Positions 42,218 through 50,692 of a DNA stretch of 64,000 nucleotides are shown here, piece after piece. Source of the stretch: Pseudorhodoferax sp. Leaf274. Its GTDB lineage: Bacteria > Pseudomonadota > Gammaproteobacteria > Burkholderiales > Burkholderiaceae_C. The position numbers and the translations under genes are program-made. The stretch's first letter is position 1; the number at the start of each line of letters is the position of its first letter. Location: contig NZ_LMNA01000004.1 in NCBI RefSeq assembly GCF_001422445.1, positions 3,227-67,226 of the forward strand, written 5' to 3'. The notes beneath the pieces were generated by a model, which searched no databases, was not told the DNA's origin, and saw nothing but the letters and a program-made list of their open reading frames with translations.

Positions 42218-42972
42218 ATCGTCATGCCGCCATCGACCGAGAACACCTGCCCGGTGGCGAACTGCGATTCGTCGCCCGCCAGGTAGACGACGATGGGCAC
42301 GATCTCTGCCGCCTGCGCGAGCCGGCCCATGGGCTGGCGCGCCACGAAGGCCTTGCGCGCCTGCACCGGATCGGCCTGGGCATTGATGCGCTCGCCCAGG
42401 GAAGGCGTGTCCACCGTGCCCGGGGCGATGGCATTGCAGCGGATGCCGCGCGCCACGTAGTCGGCCGCCACGCTCTTGGTCAGGCCGATCACCGCGGCCT
42501 TGCTGGTGCCGTAGACGCAGCGGCTGGGCAGCCCCTTCAGGCTGCTGCACACGCTGGCCATGTTGATGATGCTGCCCTTGCCCTGCCCGCCCTGGCCGTC
42601 GTCGTTGGCCAGCATGCGCGGCAGCGCCGCCTGGATGGCCCAGAACTGCGCACGCACATTGAGGTTGAGCGCGAACTCCAGGTCGTCGTCGGTCGCATCG
42701 AGGATGGGGCCGTTGTGCACCACGCCAGCGCAGTTGAACAGCACGTCGATGCCCGGCATGCCGGCCACCACGTCCGCGATGGCGGCCTTGTCCAGCACGT
42801 CCAGCCGCTGGATGTGCACCAGCGGCTGCCGCCCGTAGGCCTGCTCCAGCAGGCCCTGGTTGACGTCGGTGGCCCAGACCTCCGCGCCCTCGCGCGCCAG
42901 TGCCTCGACCGCCGCACGGCCGATGCCCTGGCCGGCCGCGGTCACCAGCACTCTCTTGCCCTGCAATCGCAT
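42214..42972 (-). CDS. SDR-family dehydrogenase (keto-deoxy sugar-acid type)
   Basis: A 252-aa SDR with TAAGQGIGRAAVEALAREGA, DVLFNCAGVVHNGPI, NMASVCSSLKGLPSRCVYGT and Y-G-T-S-K. The sequence IRCNAIAPGTVDTPSLGERI and the end SVDGGMTI recall bacterial 2-keto-3-deoxy-L-fuconate dehydrogenases (DHRS6-like). It is the first gene of the minus-strand operon, 112 nt from the divergent GntR gene and next to the GntR operator. The predicted step is oxidation of a 2-keto-3-deoxy-acid to a 2,4-diketo acid, feeding the FAH hydrolase. Confidence 0.88.
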   Translation of the reverse strand: MRLQGKRVLVTAAGQGIGRAAVEALAREGAEVWATDVNQGLLEQAYGRQPLVHIQRLDVLDKAAIADVVAGMPGIDVLFNCAGVVHNGPILDATDDDLEFALNLNVRAQFWAIQAALPRMLANDDGQGGQGKGSIINMASVCSSLKGLPSRCVYGTSKAAVIGLTKSVAADYVARGIRCNAIAPGTVDTPSLGERINAQADPVQARKAFVARQPMGRLAQAAEIVPIVVYLAGDESQFATGQVFSVDGGMTI

Positions 42973-43030
42973 CGCTTCTCCTCGTGTTCAGGGTTTCGCC
43001 GGATGGGTGCCATCCGCCAGCTGTGGAATT

Positions 43031-43060
43031 ATCAATTGGTCAGACCACTTGGCCAATTCA
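43031..43060. promoter_or_regulatory. GntR (FadR/PdhR-type) operator
   Basis: TGGTC-A-GACCA at 43037-43047 inside AATTGGTCAGACCACTT is a perfect 11-bp palindrome close to the PdhR-type AATTGGT-N3-ACCAATT. A second dyad, TTGGCCAA, follows at 43050-43057. They lie between the divergent SDR and GntR starts. Confidence 0.65.
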
Positions 43061-43083
43061 GTACAAGCCCTAAGAGAGCCGCC

Positions 43084-43800
43084 GTGCCACTGCAGTCCAT
43101 CGCCCCGCAACGCCTGTACCGCCAGATCGCGGACCAGCTCCGCGACCTCATCACGCGCGGCGAGTTCGGCGTGGGCGCGCGGCTGCCGGCCGAGCGCGAC
43201 CTGGCGCAGCAGCTGGGCGTGAGCCGCCCCTCGGTGCGCGAGGCGCTGATCGCACTGGAGGTCGAGGGCTGGGTCGAGGTGCGCACCGGCTCGGGCGTCT
43301 ACGTGCTGGAGCGCGAGCGCCGCGCCGCCACGCCCGTGGCCGAGACCGAATGGGGCCCGCTGGAGCTGATCCGCGCGCGCCGCGTGGTCGAGGGCGAGAC
43401 CGCCGCCATCGCCGCGCTGCAGCGCAAGCGCACCCACCTGGACGCCATGGCCCGCGCCGTCGACACGATGCGCGAGCTGGCCGACCAGAAACGCATGCCG
43501 CTGGAGGGCGACCGTGCCTTCCACATGGCCATCGTCGAGGCCTGCGACAACCAGGTGCTCAGCGAGACCGTGCAGGGCTTCTGGGACTCGCGCCGCGGCC
43601 CGATCTTCACGCGGCTGGGCGGCTACTTCGAGACCGTGCCCTCCTGGCGCATGGCGATTGCCGAACACGAGGCCATCCGCGAGGCCATCGCCGCACGCGA
43701 CGCCGAGGCCGCGCGCGCAGCCATGCACCAGCACATGGACAAGTCGCACCAGCGTTTTTCCGCCAGTTGGCGCCGTGCCAAAGAGCTTTCCTCAACCTGA
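43084..43800 (+). CDS. GntR-family regulator, FadR subfamily
   Basis: A 238-aa transcription factor. The winged HTH (LYRQIADQLRDLITRGEFGV, ARLPAERDLAQQLGVSRPSV, REALIALEVEGWVEVRTGSG) is followed by the all-helical FCD ligand domain (from about residue 95; E-G-E-T-A-A-I-A, then H-x-A-I/V-x-x-A-x-x-N and the C-terminal H-M-D metal ligand in AAMHQHMDKSHQRF). The GTG at 43084 follows AAGAGAG. It lies at the head of the TRAP operon and divergent from the SDR-FAH operon. It probably represses both until a sugar acid binds. Confidence 0.9.
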   Translation: MPLQSIAPQRLYRQIADQLRDLITRGEFGVGARLPAERDLAQQLGVSRPSVREALIALEVEGWVEVRTGSGVYVLERERRAATPVAETEWGPLELIRARRVVEGETAAIAALQRKRTHLDAMARAVDTMRELADQKRMPLEGDRAFHMAIVEACDNQVLSETVQGFWDSRRGPIFTRLGGYFETVPSWRMAIAEHEAIREAIAARDAEAARAAMHQHMDKSHQRFSASWRRAKELSST

Positions 43801-43826
43801 CCCCACCCAACCCTAGGAGACAAGCG

Positions 43827-44825
43827 ATGCACAACGACAAGCGAATCGCCCTGAAGACCCTGGCCCTGGCCGCCACCATGGCCTGCACCCTGGGCGCATC
43901 CGGCCTGGCCCACGCGCAGACCAAGCTCAAGTGGGCCCACGTCTACGAGACCTCCGAGCCCTTCCACAAGTACTCGGTCTGGGCCGCCGAGGAGATCAAG
44001 AAGCGCAGCAACGGCAAGTACGACATTCAGGTGTTCCCGGCCTCCAGCCTGGGCAAGGAGGCCGACATCAACCAGGGCCTGACCCTGGGCACGGTGGACA
44101 TCGTGCTGACCGGCGCGAGCTTTGCGGGCCGCAGCTACACGCCGCTGTCGATCAGCTACTTCCCGTTCATCTTCCGCGACGCCGAGCACCAGCTGAAGTA
44201 CGCCAAGAGCGATGTGTTCAAGGAACTCGCCAAGGGCTACGACGACAAGACCGGCAACCACATCACGGCGCTCAACTACTACGGTGCGCGCCACGTGACC
44301 AGCAGCGCCGCCAAACCGGTGAACAAGCCCGAGGACATGAAGGGCCTGAAGATCCGCGTGCCCGATGCACCGGCCTACCTGGCCTTCCCGAAGGCGCTGG
44401 GCGCCAACGCCACGCCCATCGCCTTTGCCGAGGTCTACCTGGCCCTGCAGAGCGGCACCGTGGACGCGCAGGAGAACCCGCTGCCCACCATCGAGGCCAA
44501 GAAGTTCTACGAGGTGCAGAAGAACATCTCGCTGACCGGCCACATCGTCGACTCGCTGCTGACGGTGGTCTCGGGCCAGCTCTGGGGCAAGCTGTCGGCC
44601 GACGAGAAGAAGATGTTCGGCGAGGTCATGGAAGAGGCCGCCGACAAGACCGGCCGCGAAATCATCGCGTCCGAGGCACGTCTGGTCGAGGAGTTCAAGA
44701 AGAAGGGCAACAACGTGATCACGGTCGACAAGGCCGCGTTCCGCGAGGCCGTGCTGAAGAACACCAAGCCGACCGACCACGGCTACCGCCAGCAGGACTA
44801 CGACCGCATCCTCGCCATCAAGTGA
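43827..44825 (+). CDS. dctP: TRAP transporter substrate-binding protein DctP
   Basis: A 332-aa periplasmic receptor. The signal peptide ends near ASGLAHA-QT; the mature part starts KLKWAHVYETSEPFHKYSVW, typical of DctP/SiaP receptors. The conserved arginine that binds carboxylates is in KGLKIRVPDAPAYLAFPKAL. The run LALQSGTVDAQENPLPTIEA is the family signature. GGAGA lies before the ATG at 43827. It is cotranscribed with DctQ and DctM; the neighbouring enzymes suggest a hexuronate or aldonate substrate. Confidence 0.92.
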   Translation: MHNDKRIALKTLALAATMACTLGASGLAHAQTKLKWAHVYETSEPFHKYSVWAAEEIKKRSNGKYDIQVFPASSLGKEADINQGLTLGTVDIVLTGASFAGRSYTPLSISYFPFIFRDAEHQLKYAKSDVFKELAKGYDDKTGNHITALNYYGARHVTSSAAKPVNKPEDMKGLKIRVPDAPAYLAFPKALGANATPIAFAEVYLALQSGTVDAQENPLPTIEAKKFYEVQKNISLTGHIVDSLLTVVSGQLWGKLSADEKKMFGEVMEEAADKTGREIIASEARLVEEFKKKGNNVITVDKAAFREAVLKNTKPTDHGYRQQDYDRILAIK

Positions 44826-44881
44826 TGCGCGCCGGGCCGGCGCCGCCGGCCCTTGAGACCGATAACAAGGGAGACCACACG

Positions 44882-45433
44882 ATGAGCGACAAGCTGCTGG
44901 GCGACGACGGCGAATTCCATGTCGAGGACGAAGCCGTCGATCTGTCGGGAACGACCGTCGAGGCCTGGATCGCATTGGGCATCTTCTGGCTGCTGGGCCT
45001 GACGGTGCTCTACCAGTTCGTCACGCGCTATGTGCTGAACGACTCGGCCGCCTGGACCGAGGAGATCGCGCGCTACCTGCTGGTCGGCGTGGTCTTCGTC
45101 GGCGCGGCCATCGGCGTGGTCAAGAACAACCATATCCAGGTCGACTTCTTCTACCGCCACATGCCGCCGGCCCTGGGCCGCGCGCTGGGCCTGCTGGTGG
45201 ACCTGCTGCGCACGCTGTTCTTCGTCGCGGCCGTGGTCATGACGGTGCAGATGATGCGCAAGATCGGCAGCAGCTCGATGACCATCGTCGACCTGCCGAT
45301 GAACGTGGTCTACGGCGTGTGCCTGTTCGGCTTTGCCGCGATGCTGGTGCGCTCCATCCAGGTCAGCGTGCTGCACCTGCGACGCGGCTACTGCGTGCTC
45401 GAACGCCCCGAGACCACCATGGCCGACCGCTGA
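44882..45433 (+). CDS. dctQ: TRAP transporter small membrane subunit DctQ
   Basis: A 183-aa protein with four membrane helices (IALGIFWLLGLTVLYQFVTR; YLLVGVVFVGAAIGVV; LLVDLLRTLFFVAAVVM; VVYGVCLFGFAAMLV). The W-T-E-E-I-A-R motif between helices 1 and 2 is the DctQ mark. An acidic N-terminus precedes the first helix. It lies between dctP and dctM and forms the membrane part with DctM. Confidence 0.9.
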   Translation: MSDKLLGDDGEFHVEDEAVDLSGTTVEAWIALGIFWLLGLTVLYQFVTRYVLNDSAAWTEEIARYLLVGVVFVGAAIGVVKNNHIQVDFFYRHMPPALGRALGLLVDLLRTLFFVAAVVMTVQMMRKIGSSSMTIVDLPMNVVYGVCLFGFAAMLVRSIQVSVLHLRRGYCVLERPETTMADR

Positions 45434-45455
45434 TCCTCCCCACAAGAACACATCC

Positions 45456-46850
45456 ATGCTGAAGATCGCCTTCCTGCTGTTCATGAGCGCCGGCCTGCCC
45501 GTGGCCGTGGCCATGGCCGCCGCCTCGCTGGCCTACATCTGGTGGGCCGGCAGCCCGCCGCCCTTCGTCGTGATCCACCGCATGGTCAGCGGTGTCGACA
45601 GCTTCCCGTTGCTGGCCGTGCCCTTCTTCATCCTGGCCGGCAACCTCATGAACAACGCCGGCATCACCAACCGCATCTACAACTTCGCGCTGGCGCTGGT
45701 GGGCTGGCTCAAGGGCGGGCTGGGCCATGTGAACATCCTGGGCTCGGTGATCTTCTCGGGCATGAGCGGCACGGCCATCGCCGACGCGGCGGGCTTGGGA
45801 ACCATCGAGATCAAGGCCATGAAGGAGCATGGCTACAGCACCGAGTTCGCGGTCGGCGTCACGGCCGCCTCGGCCACGCTGGGGCCCATCATTCCGCCCA
45901 GCCTGCCCTTCGTGATCTACGGGATGATGGCCAACGTCTCAGTCGGCGCGCTGTTCATCGCCGGGCTGATGCCGGGCCTGATCATGACCATCCTCATGAT
46001 GCTGACGGTGGCCTACTACGCGCACAAGAACGGCTGGGGCTCGGACGTCAAGTTCCAGTGGCCGCGCCTCATCAAGGCGCTGGGCGAGTTGCTGGTGGTC
46101 TGCGCATGGCCCACGCTGCTCTGGTACGCGGTCGACACGCTGGGCGCGCCCGCGCAGCCGGCCGTGATGATCGCGCTGGTCATCCTGTTCGTGGCCGACA
46201 AGATCTTCAAGTTCGAGGCCGTGCTGCCCATCATGACGCCCGTGCTGCTGATCGGCGGCATGGCCACCGGCCTGTTCACCGCGACCGAGGGTGCCATCGC
46301 GGCCTGCGTCTGGGCCATGGTGCTGGGCTTCTTCTGGTACCGCACGCTGAAGTGGAAGATGTTCGTCAAGGTCTGCCTGGAGACCGTGGAGTCCACCGCC
46401 ACCGTGCTGTTCATCGTGGCCGCCGCGTCCATCTTCGGCTGGATGCTGACGGCCACGGGCGTCACGGCCGACATCGCCAACTGGGTGCTGAACTTCACCA
46501 AGGAACCCTGGGTGTTTCTGCTGCTGGCCAACCTGCTGATGCTGTTCGTGGGCTGCTTCCTGGAGACCACGGCCGCCATCACCATCCTCGTGCCCATCCT
46601 GCTGCCGATCTCCAACCAGCTCGGCATCGACCCGGTGCACTTCGGCGTGGTCATGGTGCTGAACCTCATGATCGGCGTGCTGCATCCGCCCATGGGCATG
46701 GTGCTGTTCGTGCTGGCGCGCATCGCCAACCTCAGCATCGAGCGCACCACCATGGCCATCCTGCCCTGGCTGGTGCCGCTGCTGCTGAGCCTGGGCATCA
46801 TCACGTACTGGCCGGCCACCGTGCTGTGGCTGCCGAAAATCATGCAGTGA
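45456..46850 (+). CDS. dctM: TRAP transporter large permease DctM
   Basis: A 464-aa sodium-coupled permease with about 12 helices. It has the family features FPLLAVPFFILAGNLMNNAG, FSGMSGTAIADAAGLGTIEI and AATLGPIIPPSLPFVIYGMM-like sequence (here ASATLGPIIPPSLPF), plus a late LHPPMGMVLF. It is longer than usual (about 425 aa) because of an extra loop near residues 185-300. It is followed 22 nt later by the dehydratase gene. Confidence 0.92.
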   Translation: MLKIAFLLFMSAGLPVAVAMAAASLAYIWWAGSPPPFVVIHRMVSGVDSFPLLAVPFFILAGNLMNNAGITNRIYNFALALVGWLKGGLGHVNILGSVIFSGMSGTAIADAAGLGTIEIKAMKEHGYSTEFAVGVTAASATLGPIIPPSLPFVIYGMMANVSVGALFIAGLMPGLIMTILMMLTVAYYAHKNGWGSDVKFQWPRLIKALGELLVVCAWPTLLWYAVDTLGAPAQPAVMIALVILFVADKIFKFEAVLPIMTPVLLIGGMATGLFTATEGAIAACVWAMVLGFFWYRTLKWKMFVKVCLETVESTATVLFIVAAASIFGWMLTATGVTADIANWVLNFTKEPWVFLLLANLLMLFVGCFLETTAAITILVPILLPISNQLGIDPVHFGVVMVLNLMIGVLHPPMGMVLFVLARIANLSIERTTMAILPWLVPLLLSLGIITYWPATVLWLPKIMQ

Positions 46851-46872
46851 CCCCCTACAACGAGACTCCACG

Positions 46873-48399
46873 ATGACCCCCTTCATCCGCCTGCACCCCT
46901 CTGATGACGTGGTGATCGCGCGCGCCCAACTGGTCGGCGGCGCCAGCGTCGAAGACTTCACCGTGCGCGGCCTGGTCCCGGCCGGGCACAAGGTCGCTGC
47001 GCACGCCATCGCGCAGGGCGCGCCGGTGCGCCGCTACAACCAGATCATCGGCTTCGCGAGCAAGCCCATCGCCCAGGGTGAGCATGTGCACACGCACAAC
47101 CTCGACATGGGCCCGGACAAGGGCGACTTTGCGCGCGACTACGCGTTTGGCGCCGACGTGAAGCCCGCGCCCGCCAGGCGCGAAGCCACCTTCATGGGCA
47201 TCCAGCGTGCCGACGGCCGCGTGGCCACGCGCAACTACATCGGCGTGCTGACCAGCGTGAACTGCTCGGCCACGGCGGCGCGCGCCATCGCCGACCACTT
47301 CTCGCGCCAGACCAACCCGGCCGCGCTCGCCGCGTTCCCGAACGTGGACGGCGTGGTCGCGCTCACGCACGGCACGGGCTGCGGCATGGACACGCAAGGC
47401 ATGGGCATGCAGATCCTGGAGCGCACGCTGACGGGCTATGCCACGCATGCCAACTTCGCCGGCGTGCTGGTCGTGGGCCTGGGCTGCGAGGCCAACCAGA
47501 TCAACGCCTGGCTCGCCACGGGCCACCTGGCCGAAGGCGAAAACTTCCGAACGTTCAACATCCAGGACACGGGCGGCACGCGCAAGACCGTGGCCAAGGG
47601 CATCGCGCTGATCGAGGAGATGCTGCCGCGCGCCAATGCGGTCAAGCGCCAGCCCTGCAGCGCGGCCCACATCACCATCGGGCTGCAGTGCGGCGGCTCG
47701 GACGGCTACTCCGGCATCAGCGCCAACCCGGCCCTGGGCGCGGCCGTGGACATCCTGGTCGCGCATGGCGGCACGGCCATCCTGTCGGAGACGCCCGAGG
47801 TCTACGGCGCCGAGCACCTGCTCACGCGCCGCGCCGTGCGCCGCGAGGTCGGCGAGAAGCTGGTCGAGCGCATCCACTGGTGGGAGCGCTACACCGCCAT
47901 CAACGAGGGCGAGATGAACAACAACCCCTCTCCCGGCAACAAGGCGGGCGGGCTGACGACCATCCTCGAGAAATCGCTCGGCGCCGTGGCCAAGGGCGGC
48001 ACCAGCAACCTGGAGGCCGTCTACGAATACGCCGAGCCGGTCACGGCGCACGGCTTCGTCTACATGGACACGCCGGGCTACGACCCCGTCAGCGCGACCG
48101 GCCAGGTCGCCGGCGGCGCCAACATGATCTGCTTCACCACGGGCCGCGGCTCGGCCTATGGCTGCGCGCCCTCGCCCTCGCTGAAGCTGGCCACCAACAG
48201 CGTGCTGTGGCAGCGCCAGGAGGAGGACATGGACATCAACTGCGGCGAGATCGTCGACGGCAAGGCCAGCATCCAGGAGATGGGGCAGCGCATCTTCGAA
48301 CTCGTGCTGGCCACGGCCTCCGGCCAGCAGAGCAAGAGCGAGCAGCACGGCTATGGGCAGAGCGAGTTCGTGCCCTGGCAGGTCGGCGCGGTCATGTGA
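46873..48399 (+). CDS. UxaA-family sugar-acid dehydratase
   Basis: A 508-aa enzyme of the UxaA/altronate dehydratase family, which removes water from a sugar acid to give a 2-keto-3-deoxy acid using iron. The N-terminal SAF domain (VVIARAQLVGG, HKVAAHAIAQGAPVRRYNQI, GEHVHTHNLDM) is fused to the large domain with GYVRADGRVATRN-type sequence (here RADGRVATRNYIGVLTSVNC), LTHGTGCGMD and LQCGGSDGYSG, with conserved cysteines. The single-chain length is right. Located between the TRAP genes and an Ldh-type gene, and facing FAH and SDR genes, it fits a non-phosphorylative pathway for L-fuconate, L-galactonate, D-arabinonate or D-altronate. Which acid is not decided. Confidence 0.88.
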   Translation: MTPFIRLHPSDDVVIARAQLVGGASVEDFTVRGLVPAGHKVAAHAIAQGAPVRRYNQIIGFASKPIAQGEHVHTHNLDMGPDKGDFARDYAFGADVKPAPARREATFMGIQRADGRVATRNYIGVLTSVNCSATAARAIADHFSRQTNPAALAAFPNVDGVVALTHGTGCGMDTQGMGMQILERTLTGYATHANFAGVLVVGLGCEANQINAWLATGHLAEGENFRTFNIQDTGGTRKTVAKGIALIEEMLPRANAVKRQPCSAAHITIGLQCGGSDGYSGISANPALGAAVDILVAHGGTAILSETPEVYGAEHLLTRRAVRREVGEKLVERIHWWERYTAINEGEMNNNPSPGNKAGGLTTILEKSLGAVAKGGTSNLEAVYEYAEPVTAHGFVYMDTPGYDPVSATGQVAGGANMICFTTGRGSAYGCAPSPSLKLATNSVLWQRQEEDMDINCGEIVDGKASIQEMGQRIFELVLATASGQQSKSEQHGYGQSEFVPWQVGAVM

Positions 48400-48411
48400 A
48401 CTGTGAGCCCC

Positions 48412-48495
48412 CCGGCTTTTCACTCCCTTCGGCCGTGCAACTCCCCCCGAGGGGGAGGCGCGGCCGCCTTGGGGCGGCCCGGCGGCGGCCGCATA
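48412..48495. repeat. GC-rich palindromic intergenic repeat
   Basis: A hairpin-rich sequence between the dehydratase and Ldh genes: CTCCCCCCGAGGGGGAG near 48440, then GCCTTGGGGCGGCCCGGCGG. From general knowledge, similar CTCCCCC...GGGCGGCCCGGCGG units occur between many genes in Comamonadaceae. It may act as a terminator or RNA stabiliser. Confidence 0.55.
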
Positions 48496-48509
48496 TCCTC
48501 GGAACCCTC

Positions 48510-49574
48510 ATGAGCAAAACCATTTCTTCCGAACAGCTGACGGCCCAGGTCGCGCAGATCATCGCCGCAGCTGGCAGCAGCGATGCCGAGGCGCAGACGG
48601 TCGCGGCCAACCTGGTCATGGCCAACCTCTCCGGCCACGACTCGCACGGCGTGGGCATGGTGCCGCGCTATGTGGACGCCGTGCTCGAAGGCGGCTTGAA
48701 GCCGAACACCGGCGCGAAGGCCACCGTGGACATCGGCACCATGCTCGCGCTGGACGGCCAGCGCGGCTACGGCCAGGTGGTCGGCGAGCAGGCCATGCAG
48801 TTGGGCATTGCGCGTGCGCAGCAGCACGGCAGCTGCATCATGACGGTGGGCAACAGCCACCACCTGGGCCGCATCGGCCACTTCGCCGAGATGGCGGTGG
48901 CGCAGGGCCTGGTGTCGCTGCATTTCGTGAACGTGCTGTCGCGCCCCGTGGTCGCGCCCTTCGGTGGTGGCGACGGGCGCTTCGGCACCAACCCCTGCTG
49001 CATCGGCGTGCCGCTGCAGGGCCAGGAGCCCTTCATCCTCGACTTCGCCACCAGCCGCCAGGCCCAGGGCAAGATGCGCGTGGCGCACAACAAGGGCGAG
49101 CGTGTGCCGCCGGGCACCTTGATCGACGAGCACGGCCGCCCGACCACCGACCCCGGCGTGGTCGTGGTGCCGCAGAGCAACGGGCTGTTCGGCGCACTGA
49201 TGACCTTCGGCGAGCACAAGGGCTACGGCATGGCGGTCGCCTGCGAGCTGCTGGGCGGCGCGCTCAGCGGCGGCGGCACCTGGCACCGGCCCGCGGATCA
49301 GGCGCGCACGGTGCTGAACGGCATGCTGACGGTGCTGATCGATCCGGCCAAGCTGGGCACACAGCAGAGCTTCGAGCAGGAGGCCCATGCCTTCGTGGAC
49401 TGGCTGCGCCAAGGGCCAGCCGGCGAAGGCTACGAGAAGGTGCTGGTGGCCGGCGAGCCCGAGCGTGCCTACCGCAAGGCACGCGCGGCGGCGGGCATCG
49501 TCGTGGACGACCAGACCTGGGCGGAGATCGTCGAGGCGGGCCGCAAGGTGGGGTGCGCGGTGACAGCCGGCTGA
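48510..49574 (+). CDS. Ldh/malate dehydrogenase-family oxidoreductase
   Basis: A 354-aa NAD(P)-dependent dehydrogenase of the Ldh2/ComC (type-2 malate/L-lactate) family. Marks are NLVMANLSGHDSHGVGMVPR with the active-site His, TVGNSHHLGRIGHFAEMAVA, PFGGGDGRFGTNPCCIGVPL, DFATS and GEHKGYGMAVACELL. Members reduce or oxidise 2-hydroxy acids, ureidoglycolate or keto-deoxy sugar acids. In this operon it could oxidise a hydroxy acid end product or an aldonate. It is separated from the dehydratase by the palindromic repeat. Confidence 0.88.
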   Translation: MSKTISSEQLTAQVAQIIAAAGSSDAEAQTVAANLVMANLSGHDSHGVGMVPRYVDAVLEGGLKPNTGAKATVDIGTMLALDGQRGYGQVVGEQAMQLGIARAQQHGSCIMTVGNSHHLGRIGHFAEMAVAQGLVSLHFVNVLSRPVVAPFGGGDGRFGTNPCCIGVPLQGQEPFILDFATSRQAQGKMRVAHNKGERVPPGTLIDEHGRPTTDPGVVVVPQSNGLFGALMTFGEHKGYGMAVACELLGGALSGGGTWHRPADQARTVLNGMLTVLIDPAKLGTQQSFEQEAHAFVDWLRQGPAGEGYEKVLVAGEPERAYRKARAAAGIVVDDQTWAEIVEAGRKVGCAVTAG

Positions 49575-49600
49575 GCGCGTCTTCCGCGTCTACCGCCCCG

Positions 49601-50635
49601 TCAGCCGGCCGCCCCCCGCGGCACGAGCCGCACCGGCTTCTCGGCCCGCGCACGCAGTTGGCCGCAGCCGCCATCGATGTCTTGGCCGGCCGAGTCGCGC
49701 AGCTTGGTCAGCACGCCGCGCTGGTGCAGCGTGCGGGCGATGGCCTTGGCCTTGTCCCAGTCCGGCCGCCGGAACGCGAGGCCCGGGATGGTGTTGTACG
49801 GGATCATGTTCAGCAGCGCGTACTTGCCCTTGAGCAGGCGAACGATGCCGTCGATCTCGTCCTCGCCGTCGTTCACGCCGTCCAGCAGCGTCCACTGGTA
49901 CTGGATCGGGTAACCGGTGGCCCGCGCATAGCGTTCGCCCGCGGCGACGAGTTCTTCGGGCGCGAGCTTGGGCGCGCGCGGCAGCAATCGCTCGCGCAGC
50001 GCACGCTTGCTGGTGTGCAGCGACAGGGCCAGCGCCGGCTTCACCGGGCCCTGCGGCAGCCGCTCGAACACCCGCGGGTCGCCCACGGTGGAAAACACCA
50101 GGTTCTTGTGCCCGATGTTGCCGTGCAGGCCCAGCACCTCGATGGCCTCCATCACCTGGTCGAGGTTGTGCGCCGGCTCGCCCATGCCCATGAAGACCAC
50201 CTTCTTCACCGGCCGCAGCGCGCGCGCCAGCGCGACCTGGGCGATGATTTCCGCGCTGCTGACCTGGCGCACCAGGCCTTCGCGCCCAGTCATGCAGAAC
50301 TGGCAGCCCACCGCGCAGCCCACCTGCGAAGACACGCACAGGCCGTCGCGCGGCAGCAGCACGCTTTCGATGGACTGGCCGTCCTGCAGGCCGACCAGCA
50401 GGCGGGCCGAGCCGTCTTCGGCCGGGTGCTGCGACTGCAGCGTGGCCAGCGCGGCCAGGTCGCGCGTCAACTGTGGCAGGTCTGCGCGCACACGCTGCGG
50501 AAAGAAGTCGTCGTGCCAGCGCCGTGCGCCATCGATCAGCGGGCGGCCTTGGGCCCATTGGCGCAGCACCCTGCCCTCGTGCAGCGGCAGCGCGCCCAGC
50601 GCGCGCAGGCGTTGGCGGAGTTCGGTGAGGGTCAT
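49601..50635 (-). CDS. RlmN/Cfr-family radical SAM RNA methyltransferase
   Basis: A 344-aa radical SAM methyltransferase that would methylate C2 of an adenosine in 23S rRNA or tRNA. The iron-sulfur cluster motif CAVGCQFCMTG (C-x3-C-x2-C), the GMGEPAHNLD SAM motif, LHTSKRALRERLLPRAPK and the second catalytic cysteine in DIDGGCGQL (DIDAACGQL in RlmN) are all present. The N-terminal accessory domain is reduced relative to RlmN. It is probably an accessory paralogue, since a standard rlmN normally lies with ndk and pilW-type genes. It stands between catabolic operons with no partner. Confidence 0.85.
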   Translation of the reverse strand: MTLTELRQRLRALGALPLHEGRVLRQWAQGRPLIDGARRWHDDFFPQRVRADLPQLTRDLAALATLQSQHPAEDGSARLLVGLQDGQSIESVLLPRDGLCVSSQVGCAVGCQFCMTGREGLVRQVSSAEIIAQVALARALRPVKKVVFMGMGEPAHNLDQVMEAIEVLGLHGNIGHKNLVFSTVGDPRVFERLPQGPVKPALALSLHTSKRALRERLLPRAPKLAPEELVAAGERYARATGYPIQYQWTLLDGVNDGEDEIDGIVRLLKGKYALLNMIPYNTIPGLAFRRPDWDKAKAIARTLHQRGVLTKLRDSAGQDIDGGCGQLRARAEKPVRLVPRGAAG

Positions 50636-50692
50636 CTGCGCGCGGGCGGCGGTGGCGGGGCGCGGATTGTCGCCGGCTGGCGCGGGTCGACC

